Source: Trinickia dinghuensis (GTDB taxonomy: Bacteria; Pseudomonadota; Gammaproteobacteria; Burkholderiales; Burkholderiaceae). From it: a stretch of DNA of 64,000 nt. Below are positions 19,063 to 28,511 of the stretch, one piece after another. Below the pieces are notes generated by a model. The model did not search any database and was not told the origin of the DNA. It was given only the letters and a program-made list of their open reading frames with translations. Both the position numbers and the translations under genes were made by a program. The DNA lies in assembly GCF_003367175.1 (NCBI RefSeq), contig NZ_QRGA01000018.1:62001-126000 (forward strand), given 5' to 3'. Each line of letters opens with the position of its first letter. The stretch's first letter is position 1.

Positions 19063-20658
19063 CTAAGGCGGGCCTTCATGCACGCGCCCTGCTTCGACGA
19101 TGACTGCAGCGAGCCGTTGCGCCGCCGCCGTCATCTGCTCGTGGCTGAACCCACCGAACCCGAGGACCAATCCGGGACGCACGGTACCCGGCGCAAACAT
19201 CGGCGAAACGGCACGCACGGCAACCTCGGCCCGCGCGGCCGATTCGGCCACCGCGCGGTCGTCGATGCCCTGCTTGAGCCAAAGCACGAGATGCATCCCC
19301 TGATCGCCGGGCTCCACCCAAGCCACGTCCTCGGAAAGGAGTTCGCGCAGTGTCTCGATCAACCGAGCCCGGTAGTCCGAGTATGCGTTGCGAACCTTGC
19401 GGATGTGGCGCTCGAGATGCCCCTCGGCCATGAATGCCGCCAGCACATGTTGATCGGCAGTTGGAGGGTGACGGTCCATCAGCACGCGGGCGCCGCAAAA
19501 TGCGTCTACCAGGTCATCGGGGACGATCACATAACCCAGCCGCAACGAGGGAAACAGAATCTTGCTGAACGTGCCGAGATAAACGACCCGCTCCGGTTCG
19601 AGCCCTTGCAGCGAAGGAAACGGATGGCCCTGATACCGCAATTCGCTGTCGTAGTCGTCCTCCACGATCCACGCGTGGTTGGCTCGCGCCCATGCAAGCA
19701 ATGCGGTACGCCGCGCCATGCTCATCGGCATGCCCAAAGGGTACTGATGCGACGGTGTAACGAACACGGCTCGCGCGTGGGGCGCCATTCGAATGCCGAC
19801 GTCCACGTCGATGCCTTCCGCGTCCACGGGTACGCGGATCATCGTATCGCGATGGCCCGTGCTCTCGAGCACGGCGGTGACGCCTCGATAAGCGGGATTT
19901 TCCACCCAAACTTGATCGCGCGCCGCCAACAACACCTGGCTCGCAAGAAAGAGCCCCTGCTGCGTCCCGCTCGTTACGATGACCTGCTCCGGTTCGCAAC
20001 GCACCGATCGCGATCTGCGCACATAGCTCGCGATCGCTTCGCGCAGCGGCAGCGCCCCGAGCGGATCGGCATAACCGGCCGGCGCACCCGGTCCCTTGGC
20101 ACGCAGGCGATTGCCGAGCCTGCGCCAGATATCAGCGGGCGCCGTCGCCCCCATAGGAACCGAGATCGCGAACGGCACGGCAGGCAGCGGCCTGAATTCC
20201 CGTGCGATCCGCGCAAACGTGGCCGCCGGCTCGGGCAAGTTCGCGCCCGCCGGCCGTCGTCGCGCGGCGAGCGGCTCGCTTGCCTGTCGCGACTGAGCCG
20301 GATCCGGCTCAGCATGGCGTGCCCCAGGCAACCGTACACCGGCCTCGATCGCCCCGCCCCGGCGTGCCCGAACTTCACGTGGTCTTGTCAACGCCGGTGC
20401 GACGCGAGTCCCGGCGCCGGCTTTCGCTTCGAGAAAGCCTTCCGCGACCAGCTGCTCATAGGCCCCGATCACCGTCCCGCGCGAAACTTTCAGCGATGCA
20501 GCCAGTAGCCGCGTAGACGGCAAGCTATCGCCGGCTTCGAGCGCCCCTTTGCGCACGGCCTCCCGCAACGCCTGCGCGACCTGGCGGCTCAGGTTGCCGG
20601 CCGTGTAATCCAATGTGCCGAGCGATGGAATGTCGGCTACCCGGGCCGTTCTCGCCAT
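19063..20658 (-). CDS. MocR/GntR-type regulator with aminotransferase domain
   Basis: Transcription factor of 531 residues: an N-terminal winged helix (SLPSTRLLAASLKVSRGTV, about residues 45-65) joined by a roughly 80-residue Arg/Ala/Pro linker to a fold-type-I aminotransferase domain. The PLP lysine lies in LGTFSKILFPSLRLGYV. Such proteins sense PLP or amines and often control a divergent gene. Here the divergent gene encodes a PaiB-like protein, and the spacer contains a symmetric site (see 20667). The ATG at 20658 is preceded by TAGGA. It resembles PdxR in layout, but no pdxST genes are near. Confidence 0.87.
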   Translation of the reverse strand: MARTARVADIPSLGTLDYTAGNLSRQVAQALREAVRKGALEAGDSLPSTRLLAASLKVSRGTVIGAYEQLVAEGFLEAKAGAGTRVAPALTRPREVRARRGGAIEAGVRLPGARHAEPDPAQSRQASEPLAARRRPAGANLPEPAATFARIAREFRPLPAVPFAISVPMGATAPADIWRRLGNRLRAKGPGAPAGYADPLGALPLREAIASYVRRSRSVRCEPEQVIVTSGTQQGLFLASQVLLAARDQVWVENPAYRGVTAVLESTGHRDTMIRVPVDAEGIDVDVGIRMAPHARAVFVTPSHQYPLGMPMSMARRTALLAWARANHAWIVEDDYDSELRYQGHPFPSLQGLEPERVVYLGTFSKILFPSLRLGYVIVPDDLVDAFCGARVLMDRHPPTADQHVLAAFMAEGHLERHIRKVRNAYSDYRARLIETLRELLSEDVAWVEPGDQGMHLVLWLKQGIDDRAVAESAARAEVAVRAVSPMFAPGTVRPGLVLGFGGFSHEQMTAAAQRLAAVIVEAGRVHEGPP

Positions 20659-20666
20659 GATTCCGG

Positions 20667-20700
20667 TCCTACAAAATTGGTCGAAATTGGACCTGTAGGA
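20667..20700. promoter_or_regulatory. Candidate MocR operator in the divergent spacer
   Basis: TCCTACA (20667-20673) and TGTAGGA (20694-20700) form an inverted repeat. Between them lie two direct repeats, AAAATTGG and GAAATTGG, exactly 10 bp apart. The combination of direct and inverted half-sites one helical turn apart, touching the MocR gene's ribosome site, suggests an autoregulatory operator. Confidence 0.6.
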
Positions 20701-20783
20701 TAAGCCAGTTTTCATCCACAATGCATGCAGGCCCCGATACGAGCCGTCGACATTCGACCGCCCTGACCCCTTGTGGAACCGCT

Positions 20784-21422
20784 ATGTACATCCCCGCCCA
20801 TTTCAACGAACCGAGCAAGGAAGTCCTCCACTCGTGTATCGAGCAACATCCATTCGGCACGCTCGTCACCCACGGAAAGAGCGGACTCGATGCCAACCAC
20901 ATCCCCTTCGAACTGGCCCCGCAAGAAGGCGAACTGGGGATGCTGCGCGCGCACGTCGCGCGAGCCAATCCGGTATGGCAGGACGTCGCGAACGGCGGCG
21001 AGGTGCTCGTCGTCTTTCGCGCGGGGGATGCCTACATCTCGCCGAACTGGTACCCAAGCAAGCATGAGGCACATCGGCAAGTGCCGACGTGGAATTACAT
21101 CGTCGTGCACGCGCACGGGCGCATCGCGATTCGCGACGACGAGAAATACGTCCGCGGTGTGGTCGCTCGGCTGACGCGCACGCACGAAGCATCCGAACCG
21201 CAGCCGTGGAAGATGGGCGACGCGCCGAGCGACTATATCGAGACGCTGCTCAAATCGATCGTCGGCCTCGAAATCGAAATCACGCGATTGGTCGGCAAAA
21301 GCAAGCTCAGTCAGAACAAGGAAGTCCGCGACATTCAGGGCGCGGGTGAGACGCTCCGAGCGCGCGAGCAGTTTCAGATCGGCGATGCAATGCTCGTCGA
21401 AGCCGCCCGCAAGCAAAAGTAG
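20784..21422 (+). CDS. PaiB-like FMN-binding negative transcriptional regulator family protein
   Basis: Flavin split-barrel protein of 212 residues of the PaiB (pfam FMN_bind_2) family. It opens MYIPAHFNEPSKE, then has GTLVTHGKSGLDANHIPFE, the signature ISPNWYPSK and VPTWNYIVVHAHG. Despite the name, direct DNA binding is not established for most members; flavin- or haem-linked roles are possible. It is transcribed divergently from the MocR gene, so its expression is probably controlled by that protein. ATG at 20784. Confidence 0.87.
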   Translation: MYIPAHFNEPSKEVLHSCIEQHPFGTLVTHGKSGLDANHIPFELAPQEGELGMLRAHVARANPVWQDVANGGEVLVVFRAGDAYISPNWYPSKHEAHRQVPTWNYIVVHAHGRIAIRDDEKYVRGVVARLTRTHEASEPQPWKMGDAPSDYIETLLKSIVGLEIEITRLVGKSKLSQNKEVRDIQGAGETLRAREQFQIGDAMLVEAARKQK

Positions 21423-21548
21423 CACGGCGTATCACCGCGACTGGACCGGTCAAATACCGCGCAACTGATCATGGCGGACAGCCCCCGATCAGCAACAATC
21501 GAGCAACGCTTTTCACCTAGATCCAACCAGATCCACCTAGAGGGCCCA

Positions 21549-22184
21549 ATGTCCGGCAACACCTTCTTCTCCGCAAATCTGCTGCTCGCCTATGCGGCGT
21601 ATTTCGTCGGCACGGCGAGTCCCGGGCCGAGCAATCTCGCGATCATGTCGATTGCGGCCAACCACGGCCGAAAAGCGGCGTTGGCATTTGCGGCCGGGGT
21701 CATTTCGGGATCGATGTTTTGGGCAACGGTCGCAACGGTGGGGATCTCCGCGGCGCTGATCGCTTACTCGCACTTCATCGTCGCGATCAAGATTTTCGGC
21801 GGCGTCTATCTCCTCTGGCTCGCCTACAAGTCGGGACGCACTGCGCTTTCAGCTTCCGCTACGACCTCGTCGAAGACGGACCGCCCCGCGACACACAAAG
21901 GACTCTACGTGCGAGGCGCGTTGCTGCATTTGACGAATCCGAAGGCCGTGCTGGTCTGGGTCTCGATCGTCGCGCTGTCGTCGAACAATGCGGGATCGAC
22001 GCACGGAGCGGTCATTCCCGGGTGTGCCCTGATCGGGTCCTGCGTGTTCAGCGGCTACGCGTTCGTCTTTTCCATGGACTCGGCCCGGCGCTTTTATACG
22101 CGCGCTCGACGTGCACTCGAGGGGAGTCTTGCCGTCGTGTTCGGAATTACCGGCATCAAGCTGCTCGCTTGGTCGTCGCAATAG
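21549..22184 (+). CDS. LysE/RhtB family amino-acid exporter
   Basis: Inner-membrane exporter of 211 residues with about six hydrophobic segments. The family signature TASPGPSNLAIMSIAANHGRK lies near the N-terminus, and LLHLTNPKAVLVWVSIVAL mid-protein carries the conserved NPKA. Likely substrates are amino acids or analogues. It lies 126 bases after the PaiB-like gene on the same strand and may belong to the same MocR-controlled group. Confidence 0.87.
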   Translation: MSGNTFFSANLLLAYAAYFVGTASPGPSNLAIMSIAANHGRKAALAFAAGVISGSMFWATVATVGISAALIAYSHFIVAIKIFGGVYLLWLAYKSGRTALSASATTSSKTDRPATHKGLYVRGALLHLTNPKAVLVWVSIVALSSNNAGSTHGAVIPGCALIGSCVFSGYAFVFSMDSARRFYTRARRALEGSLAVVFGITGIKLLAWSSQ

Positions 22185-22292
22185 AAATACGTTCGGGCGC
22201 GGTAAGGTCTACGGATATCGACTAACGACGCTCCGCGCTACAGAGAAAACGGAAACGGCGATCGGCGATCGGCGAATTGCGAACGATTGCCG

Positions 22293-22333
22293 AAAAAGAA
22301 AAACCCTGACGAGCCGAAGCTGGTCAGGGTTTT
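22293..22333 (-). terminator. Rho-independent terminator after tRNA-Cys
   Basis: On the minus strand AAAACCCTGAC and GTCAGGGTTTT pair around a 12-nt loop and are followed by TTTTTCTTTTT-like sequence. It ends the tRNA transcript. Confidence 0.9.
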
Positions 22334-22337
22334 GTCT

Positions 22338-22411
22338 TGGAGGCGCGAGCCGGAGTCGAACCGGCCTACACGGCTTTGCAGGCCGCTGCATAACCGCTTT
22401 GCTATCGCGCC
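22338..22411 (-). tRNA. tRNA-Cys (GCA)
   Basis: Minus-strand cloverleaf of 74 nt with the CCA encoded. The acceptor GGCGCGA pairs with TCGCGCC, the anticodon loop contains GCA (CCTGCAAA), and the T-arm contains GGTTCGACTCC. It is the last gene of the tRNA cluster. Confidence 0.95.
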
Positions 22412-22498
22412 GAAAGCGGATTTACCGGAATATCGACGCCGCACGGTTGCGCAACGTTCCGGCTTATCGGTTCAGCCGGCCGACGTGGGCCGCTAAAC

Positions 22499-22520
22499 AA
22501 AAAGGGAAGCCTAGCTTCCC
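22499..22520 (-). terminator. Terminator between tRNA-Gly and tRNA-Cys
   Basis: GGGAAGC and GCTTCCC (22504-22510 and 22514-22520) around a 3-nt loop, followed on the minus strand by TTTTTG. It could attenuate read-through into tRNA-Cys. Confidence 0.75.
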
Positions 22521-22527
22521 CTATACC

Positions 22528-22603
22528 TGGAGCGGGAGACGAGTCTCGAACTCGCGACCTCAACCTTGGCAAGGTTGCGCTCTACCAACTGAGCTACTCC
22601 CGC
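22528..22603 (-). tRNA. tRNA-Gly (GCC), copy 2
   Basis: 76-nt cloverleaf with encoded CCA. The acceptor GCGGGAG/CTCCCGC pairs, the anticodon loop is CTTGCCAAG (GCC), and the T-arm has GAGTTCGAGACTC. It is identical along its length to the copy at 22673. Confidence 0.96.
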
Positions 22604-22672
22604 GTATTCCTACCTGCTACTTACTTCGCGGCACCTCGACGGATCGCTCCGCACGACACACCGTATCGAAAC

Positions 22673-22748
22673 TGGAGCGGGAGACGAGTCTCGAACTCGC
22701 GACCTCAACCTTGGCAAGGTTGCGCTCTACCAACTGAGCTACTCCCGC
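22673..22748 (-). tRNA. tRNA-Gly (GCC), copy 1
   Basis: Same 76-nt gene as the one at 22528; anticodon GCC, CCA encoded. It is the first gene after the promoter at 22799-22827. Confidence 0.96.
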
Positions 22749-22798
22749 AGTTTGCTTCCCCGACTCACTCACTAGCTCGTGTGCACCGGAGAAGCGAG

Positions 22799-22827
22799 AT
22801 TATGTATAAACCGCTGAAACGTGTCAA
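22799..22827 (-). promoter_or_regulatory. Sigma-70 promoter of the tRNA-Gly/Gly/Cys cluster
   Basis: On the minus strand a perfect -35 TTGACA is followed after 17 bases by CATAAT. The expected start of transcription lies about 45 nt before the first tRNA-Gly. Confidence 0.8.
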
Positions 22828-22901
22828 CACTTTTTGCATCGGGCCATTGAGGGCGCGGAGGGCACGCCAAGCCGACGGCACGCCCGCCCAACCACCGCCG
22901 C

Positions 22902-24329
22902 TCAGAACCGCGTCTCGCGCGCGGCACGCAAGAACGTGTCCAGGATCGGCGTGCAATCCAGCAGTTCGGGGCCACCCGCGCGGTGGAATTCCGGGTGCCA
23001 TTGCACACCCACCACGAACGGCGCACGCCGATAGCGAATGGCCTCGATAAGTCCATCGCCCGCGGAAACGGCCTCGATGTTCAGGTCGCGCCCCAGCGTC
23101 TTCACGGCCTGGTGGTGGATCGAATTGACCAACGCCTCGCGCCGCCCCGGGAACATGCTCGCAAGCGTCGAGCCGTCGGGAAAGCGCACCGAATGCCGAT
23201 GCTGATCGTAGAACTCGCTGACGTGAACGCCCGCGGTCGGAACCTCGGTGGCGATGTCCTGATACAGCGTGCCGCCGAACGCCACGTTGATGAGCTGACA
23301 TCCGCGGCAAACTCCGAGCACGGGCTTGCCCGACTCGATGAACTCGTAAAGCAGCTCGAGTTCGTACATGTCGCGCACGCGATCGCCCGGCCACTCGGGC
23401 CGCATGTCGCTTGCCGCGTAGGTCTGCGGCGAAACATCGGCGCCGCCTTGCAGCAGCAGTCCATCCAAATGCTTCGCGTAGTCGCGCAAGCGGATGTTGC
23501 TCGGATGAAGCATCCCTTGATGGCCGACGGTCGGAATCATGAAGACCATCACGTCGCGCGACATAACCCAGTGCGCGACCGACTCTTCAAGGTACTGCAG
23601 TGTCTTGCCGCGCAGCCCGCGCGCGCCGGGTTCCGGGTGAAAGATCCGCGCGGAGACGCCGATCCGCAGCGTGCGCTGCGTAATACGCTGTCCCGCTCGA
23701 TCGAACAGTTGGCGCGCTCGCGCGGCGATCGTCCGGCCCAGGACCGACCATGCCGAATCGTTGTGCCGCAAGTAAGCCGGCTGGGTTTGGATGACGGTAC
23801 TCGCGGGCGGCGGGCGCGGCGTGTCGAAATCGGGTGGCGCCCCGAAGCCGGGCGGCGGCGCGCCGGGCGCACGCGTTGCCCCCTGCGCCGTCGCTGCGTC
23901 GGCGCTTTGCGCCGCGTGCTCCTGAACCGCTGTATCGGCGGCCGCCGAGCTTTGTGCGTGTGCGGCGTCCTCCTCGTGCGTCGTCGCGGGCGGCGTCCCT
24001 ACAGTCGATTCGACGGCCGAGGCGGATTCGAGCGTATCGGACGATGCACGCGAAGCAGCGCTGGGTGGATCGGTCGAGTCGGATGCCAGCGCGGCGGCGG
24101 AGGCCCCCGGCGGATCAGGCGGCGCTTCGGTCGAACGCTTCACCGCCGCGCTGGAGTCATAGCCGGGCGGCGGCCGGGACGTATCGACCGACTCCGGCAT
24201 CGGTGCCGTCGATACAGGCGCAGCGGGTGTCGTGGGTGCGGCCCCTGGGGAATCCGACGACACTGACGGAGACGGGGAAGACGGTTCGGTGCCGGGGCGA
24301 CCGGCGTTCGGCGGCGTGTTTTCGCTCAT
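22902..24329 (-). CDS. Class I glutamine-amidotransferase-like hydrolase (peptidase C26, PuuD-like) with disordered N-terminus
   Basis: Predicted gamma-glutamyl hydrolase. The C-terminal 250 residues form the C26 fold: RIGVSARIF, GLLLQGGADVSPQ, GVCRGCQLINVAFGG with the nucleophilic cysteine, and GVQWHPEF with the catalytic histidine. The first roughly 190 residues are Pro/Ser/Ala/Asp-rich and look disordered, with repeated PPPGF/PPPGY motifs. That extension is not part of PuuD. PuuD acts on gamma-glutamyl-GABA in putrescine breakdown, but no other puu gene is adjacent, so the substrate is uncertain. Start: ATG at 24329 (MSENTPP). Confidence 0.83.
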   Translation of the reverse strand: MSENTPPNAGRPGTEPSSPSPSVSSDSPGAAPTTPAAPVSTAPMPESVDTSRPPPGYDSSAAVKRSTEAPPDPPGASAAALASDSTDPPSAASRASSDTLESASAVESTVGTPPATTHEEDAAHAQSSAAADTAVQEHAAQSADAATAQGATRAPGAPPPGFGAPPDFDTPRPPPASTVIQTQPAYLRHNDSAWSVLGRTIAARARQLFDRAGQRITQRTLRIGVSARIFHPEPGARGLRGKTLQYLEESVAHWVMSRDVMVFMIPTVGHQGMLHPSNIRLRDYAKHLDGLLLQGGADVSPQTYAASDMRPEWPGDRVRDMYELELLYEFIESGKPVLGVCRGCQLINVAFGGTLYQDIATEVPTAGVHVSEFYDQHRHSVRFPDGSTLASMFPGRREALVNSIHHQAVKTLGRDLNIEAVSAGDGLIEAIRYRRAPFVVGVQWHPEFHRAGGPELLDCTPILDTFLRAARETRF

Positions 24330-24607
24330 GACGATGGGCAGGCGCGTCTCGTACGCGAGGCGATGAAATGAGTTCATTATCCGTCAGTGCGCCGATCGGT
24401 CGCAAATTACCGTGCCGCGCCCGTTGCGTCTGCAAAACGGGGCCAGCAGCTACAATCGTTCGAACACGCGCTGCCGCGGCAACGCTTAGGCCGTCTCATC
24501 GCACTCGGGCTGCGCTAGCGATGGCGTACTGGCCCCGCGCGGCATCGGTTGCCGCAACGCCGCAACGCCGCAACGCTGCGACTCCTCGACTCTTCGACTC
24601 GACATCC

Positions 24608-25987
24608 ATGGCTACCGACTTCGCTCCGTTCCCGCCGCTCGCCCGACTTTCCGCCGATCTGGCACAAGGCCGCACGACGAGCCGCGCGCTCGTCGAAACC
24701 GCGCTCGAGCGCATCGGAGATCCCTCCGGACAAGGCTCGACCGTCTTTCTCGAAGTAGATGCCGAGCGCGCACGCGCATGCGCCGATGCGCTCGATCGCT
24801 TACGCGCGGCGGGCACGGTACTGTCCCCGCTCGCCGGCATCCCCATCTCGGTGAAGGATCTGTTCGACGTCGAGGGGCAAGTGACGCGTGCCGGCTCGCG
24901 CGTACTCGACGGCGCCTCGCCCGCGAGCGCCGACGCGCCCGCCGTGGCCCGGCTGCGTCGTGCCGGCGCGGTGATCGTCGGACGCACGAACATGACCGAA
25001 TTCGCCTATTCGGGGCTCGGCCTGAATCCGCACTACGGCACGCCGCTCTCGCCCTATCGGCGCGCTGAGCCCGGCGAGGCGCGCGTCGCGGGCGGGTCGT
25101 CCTCGGGCGCGGCCGCATCGGTGGCCGACGGCATGGCCGCGATCGCGCTCGGCACCGACACAGGCGGTTCGATCCGCATCCCCGCGGCAATGTGCGGGCT
25201 GACGGGCTTCAAGCCAACCGCGAGCCGTGTGCCGAGGCAAGGTGCCGTGCCGCTGTCGACCACCCTCGACTCGTTCGGTCCGATCGGGGTTTCGGTGTCG
25301 TGCTGCGCCGTCGTCGATCGCATCCTCGCGGGCCTCGAGCCGCACGTTCCCGAGGCGCGGCCGCTCGAAGGGCTTCGGCTCGGGGTCCTCACGCACTACG
25401 TCACCGACGACGTCGAACCGGAGGTCGTCGCTGCCGTCGAGACGGCAACGAAGCACTTGGAGGCGGCCGGCGCCATTCTCGCCGATGTCCATTTCGCGCC
25501 GCTCGATCAGTTCGCGTGGATCAATCGCTTCGGCTTTTCGGCGATGGAGGCGTATGCGTGGCACCGCCCGTTCATCGAGCAGCACGCCGAACGCTACGAT
25601 CCGCGCGTGCTGACGCGCATCAAGAAGGGAGAGGCGGCGCGGGCCACCGATTATGTCGATTTGCTGGCCGAACGCGCCGCCCTGCTCGATACGGCGCAGC
25701 GCACCCTCTGGAGTCGTTTCGATGCGATCGTCGCCCCGACGGTGCCGATCGTGCCGCCGCGCGTCGCCGATTGCGATGCCGACGATGCCGCTTACGCGCG
25801 CATCAATGCGCTCGTCCTACGCAACCCGAGCGTGTTCAACATGCTCGATGCCTGCGCCGTATCGCTGCCGTGCCACGCGCGCGGCCAGGCGCCCGTCGGC
25901 CTGATGCTGGCTGCCGCGCCGCATGCCGACGACGCCCTGCTCGCCACGGCCCTCGCCGTGGAACGCGTGCTCGACTCGATTCGTTGA
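24608..25987 (+). CDS. Amidase signature family enzyme
   Basis: Amide hydrolase of 459 residues with the Ser-cisSer-Lys triad layout: lysine 83 in PISVKDLFD, the glycine/serine loop AGGSSSGAA near 161-169, and the nucleophilic serine near 188 in GTDTGGSIRIP. It follows the GatA/amidase fold but lacks a GatB/GatC neighbour, so it is likely a free amidase of unknown substrate. I took the ATG at 24608 (MATDFAP); the upstream in-frame stretch overlaps a CGCAACGC repeat and has no family similarity. It is divergent from the C26 gene. Confidence 0.88.
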   Translation: MATDFAPFPPLARLSADLAQGRTTSRALVETALERIGDPSGQGSTVFLEVDAERARACADALDRLRAAGTVLSPLAGIPISVKDLFDVEGQVTRAGSRVLDGASPASADAPAVARLRRAGAVIVGRTNMTEFAYSGLGLNPHYGTPLSPYRRAEPGEARVAGGSSSGAAASVADGMAAIALGTDTGGSIRIPAAMCGLTGFKPTASRVPRQGAVPLSTTLDSFGPIGVSVSCCAVVDRILAGLEPHVPEARPLEGLRLGVLTHYVTDDVEPEVVAAVETATKHLEAAGAILADVHFAPLDQFAWINRFGFSAMEAYAWHRPFIEQHAERYDPRVLTRIKKGEAARATDYVDLLAERAALLDTAQRTLWSRFDAIVAPTVPIVPPRVADCDADDAAYARINALVLRNPSVFNMLDACAVSLPCHARGQAPVGLMLAAAPHADDALLATALAVERVLDSIR

Positions 25988-26145
25988 GGACCCATCCGGC
26001 CTGCCTCGCCCGCAACGGCGGCCCGGTCCGCGCGGCCCCGCTTCTTGGCGGGCGCCGGACCTCGCCCCAATTTGTCGGATTTAACGATCGTTTAAGCGAA
26101 AGCACATAGAATTTACCGATTTCCATTTCGGAGCCTGCGCCCCCC

Positions 26146-26664
26146 ATGAACGATTCATCCTCGCTGCGCCGCGAACGCAGCCTCCTCATGCTGCTAGGAT
26201 TCGTCTGCCTAGGCCTGATCGGCGGCGCACTTTACCTGCAATTCGCCCTGCACGAGGACCCTTGCCCGCTGTGCATCATCCAGCGCTACTTGTTCCTGCT
26301 GATCGCGCTGTTCGCGTTCGTGGGCGCGGCACGCAAAGGCTGGCGCGGCATCGCACTGTTCGAGATCCTGATCGCCATCGCTGCCGCGGCCGGCATCGCG
26401 GGCGCCGCGCGCCATCTGTACATCCAGTTGAACCCCGGCTTCAGCTGCGGCTTCGACGCGCTGCAGCCCATCGTCGACAGCCTGCCGCCCGCTCATTGGC
26501 TGCCGAGCGTCTTCAAGGTCGGCGGGTTGTGCGAAACGGTCTACCCGCCGATCTTCGGCATCCTGCTGCCCGGCTGGGCGCTTATCGCGTTCGCGCTGAC
26601 GTTCGTGCTGGTCGTGGCCAGCCTGTCTCGCAGGCGTGGCCGGCGGCGCCTCCACGTCCTCTAA
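26146..26664 (+). CDS. dsbB: Disulfide bond formation protein DsbB
   Basis: Inner-membrane protein of 172 residues that reoxidises DsbA and passes electrons to quinone. Four hydrophobic helices are visible. The first periplasmic loop holds CPLC (cysteines 40 and 43), and the second holds the other redox pair at cysteines 101 and 129 (FSCGF and GLCE). LCIIQRYLF, with the conserved arginine, follows the first pair. The length is normal. A GGAG lies about 13 bases before the ATG. dsbA is not in the window. Confidence 0.95.
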   Translation: MNDSSSLRRERSLLMLLGFVCLGLIGGALYLQFALHEDPCPLCIIQRYLFLLIALFAFVGAARKGWRGIALFEILIAIAAAAGIAGAARHLYIQLNPGFSCGFDALQPIVDSLPPAHWLPSVFKVGGLCETVYPPIFGILLPGWALIAFALTFVLVVASLSRRRGRRRLHVL

Positions 26665-26957
26665 GCGAACGACGGTAACAAGCCTCTCTCCCCACGAGCC
26701 GGCGAGCCGGGGTATACCCGCGATCCGCGACCGCCGGCCTTCCGCCCCCCATTCGCCGCACCCGCGGCAACTTTGGCGCTCCGCATGAATCGCATGGATG
26801 TCATGACGGTCTGCTAATAGCGCCCATCAGCGTCGAGCGATGTCACCGCGGCGCGTCGGTGCTATCTTCGGTCATGCATGGATGGCGATCCACGTGCGCG
26901 AGGCCTCTGGCCGGCTATCGCGTAACGCGCGCCTGGTCCCACTTACAGGATTCGGCT

Positions 26958-28511
26958 ATGAAGACGCATCCCATCCGCTTCTACTACCGCGGCGCCATCC
27001 GCGAGGTCTCTGGCGTGCCCGTCACGCGCACGGTGCTGCAGCACCTGCGCGAGGACTTGCGCTGCACGGGCACCAAGGAGGGATGCGCGGAGGGCGATTG
27101 CGGCGCGTGCACGGTCGTCGTCGGCGAACTCGATGCGCACGGCGAGCTCGGTCTGAAAGCCGTCAACGCCTGCATTCGTTTCCTGCCCACCCTGGACGGA
27201 TGCGCCCTCTTCACCGTGGAAGACCTGCGCGCGGCCGGCGGCGCGCTGCACCCGGTTCAGCAAGCACTCGTGGACTGCCACGGCTCGCAATGCGGTTTCT
27301 GCACGCCCGGCTTCACGATGTCGATGTGGGCGCTTTACGAGAACCATCCCGCGGGCGCCGGACTGCCGACGCGCGATGAAGTCGCCACGGCGCTCTCAGG
27401 CAATCTTTGCCGCTGTACGGGCTACCGGCCGATCGTCGAAGCCGCCCAGCAGATGCTCGATAGCGAGCGCTACGAGCATGTGGCGCTCGATCGCGCTCCG
27501 ATCGTCCAGGCCCTGCGCCGCATTCAAGCCGCCTCCGGCGAAACGTTCAGCTATGCGGGCGCCGACGTCCGCGGCGGCGCGTTCGGCGAAAACCGGTTTT
27601 GGGCACCGACGTCGCTCGACGCATTCGCCCAATTGCGCACCGAGCATCCGAACGCGCTCATCCTCGCGGGCAGCACCGACGTCGGCCTCTGGGCCACGAA
27701 GCAACTGCGCGATCTCGGCGACTTGCTCTACACCGGCCGGGTGCGCGAACTCGACGCGATCGAACGCGATGCCGCGATGCTGACGATCGGCGCGGCCGTC
27801 ACCCTCGAGCAAGCCTATGCGGCGCTCGTCGTCGATTACCCCGAGCTTGCCGAACTCGGCAAGCGATTCGCTTCCCTGCCCGTGCGCAATGCCGGCACGC
27901 TGGGCGGCAACGTGGCGAACGCCTCGCCGATCGGCGATTCGATGCCCGCCCTGATCGCGCTCGATACGCAGATCGTGCTGCGGCGCGGCCGGGAAACGCG
28001 CTCGATGCCGCTCGACGCGTTCTACCTCGGCTATCAGAAGACCGCCCTCGACACCGGCGAATTCGTCGCCGCGCTGCGCATCCCGCGCCCGGCGCCGACC
28101 TTGCGATTTCGTACGTACAAAGTATCGAAGCGCTACGACCAGGATATTTCCGCCGTCTGCGCGGCATTGGCGATCGACGTCGTCGACGGCGCGATCACGA
28201 GCGCACGTATCGCGTTCGGCGGCATGGCGGCCACGCCGAAGCGCGCGGCACACGCCGAGGCGGCGCTTGCCGGCGGCGCGTGGGACGAAGAAACGGTGCA
28301 TCGGGCCATGGACGCGCTGGCGGCCGACTATCAACCGCTGACGGATCTGCGCGCGTCGAGCCGCTACCGGTCGATGGTCGCGCGCAACCTGCTGCTGCGG
28401 TTCTGGCTGGAAACACGAGAGCATGAGCCGCTTGCGCTGGCCGAAGTCGACGCGTTCGCGTTCGACGATGCCCACACGCACACGCAAACGCATGCGAAGG
28501 AGGCGCCATGA
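26958..28511 (+). CDS. xdhA: Xanthine dehydrogenase small subunit
   Basis: Iron-sulfur and FAD subunit of the molybdenum enzyme that oxidises hypoxanthine and xanthine to urate. It has 517 residues. The plant-type [2Fe-2S] cysteines are in KEGCAEGDCGAC (43, 48, 51), and the second cluster is in HGSQCGFC and GNLCRCTGY. The FAD-binding domain follows from about residue 190, with PVRNAGTLGGNVANASPIGD. ATG at 26958 with AGGA upstream. First gene of xdhA-xdhB-xdhC-add-guaD; it overlaps xdhB by 4 bases (ATGA). Confidence 0.95.
   Translation: MKTHPIRFYYRGAIREVSGVPVTRTVLQHLREDLRCTGTKEGCAEGDCGACTVVVGELDAHGELGLKAVNACIRFLPTLDGCALFTVEDLRAAGGALHPVQQALVDCHGSQCGFCTPGFTMSMWALYENHPAGAGLPTRDEVATALSGNLCRCTGYRPIVEAAQQMLDSERYEHVALDRAPIVQALRRIQAASGETFSYAGADVRGGAFGENRFWAPTSLDAFAQLRTEHPNALILAGSTDVGLWATKQLRDLGDLLYTGRVRELDAIERDAAMLTIGAAVTLEQAYAALVVDYPELAELGKRFASLPVRNAGTLGGNVANASPIGDSMPALIALDTQIVLRRGRETRSMPLDAFYLGYQKTALDTGEFVAALRIPRPAPTLRFRTYKVSKRYDQDISAVCAALAIDVVDGAITSARIAFGGMAATPKRAAHAEAALAGGAWDEETVHRAMDALAADYQPLTDLRASSRYRSMVARNLLLRFWLETREHEPLALAEVDAFAFDDAHTHTQTHAKEAP

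Noticed and set aside
22528..22748. Direct repeat pair that could suggest a CRISPR or mobile element
   Set aside because: The repeats are two identical tRNA-Gly genes.
24549..24595. Short CGCAACGC/TCGACTC repeats before the amidase
   Set aside because: Too short and irregular to be a functional repeat array; likely simple-sequence drift.
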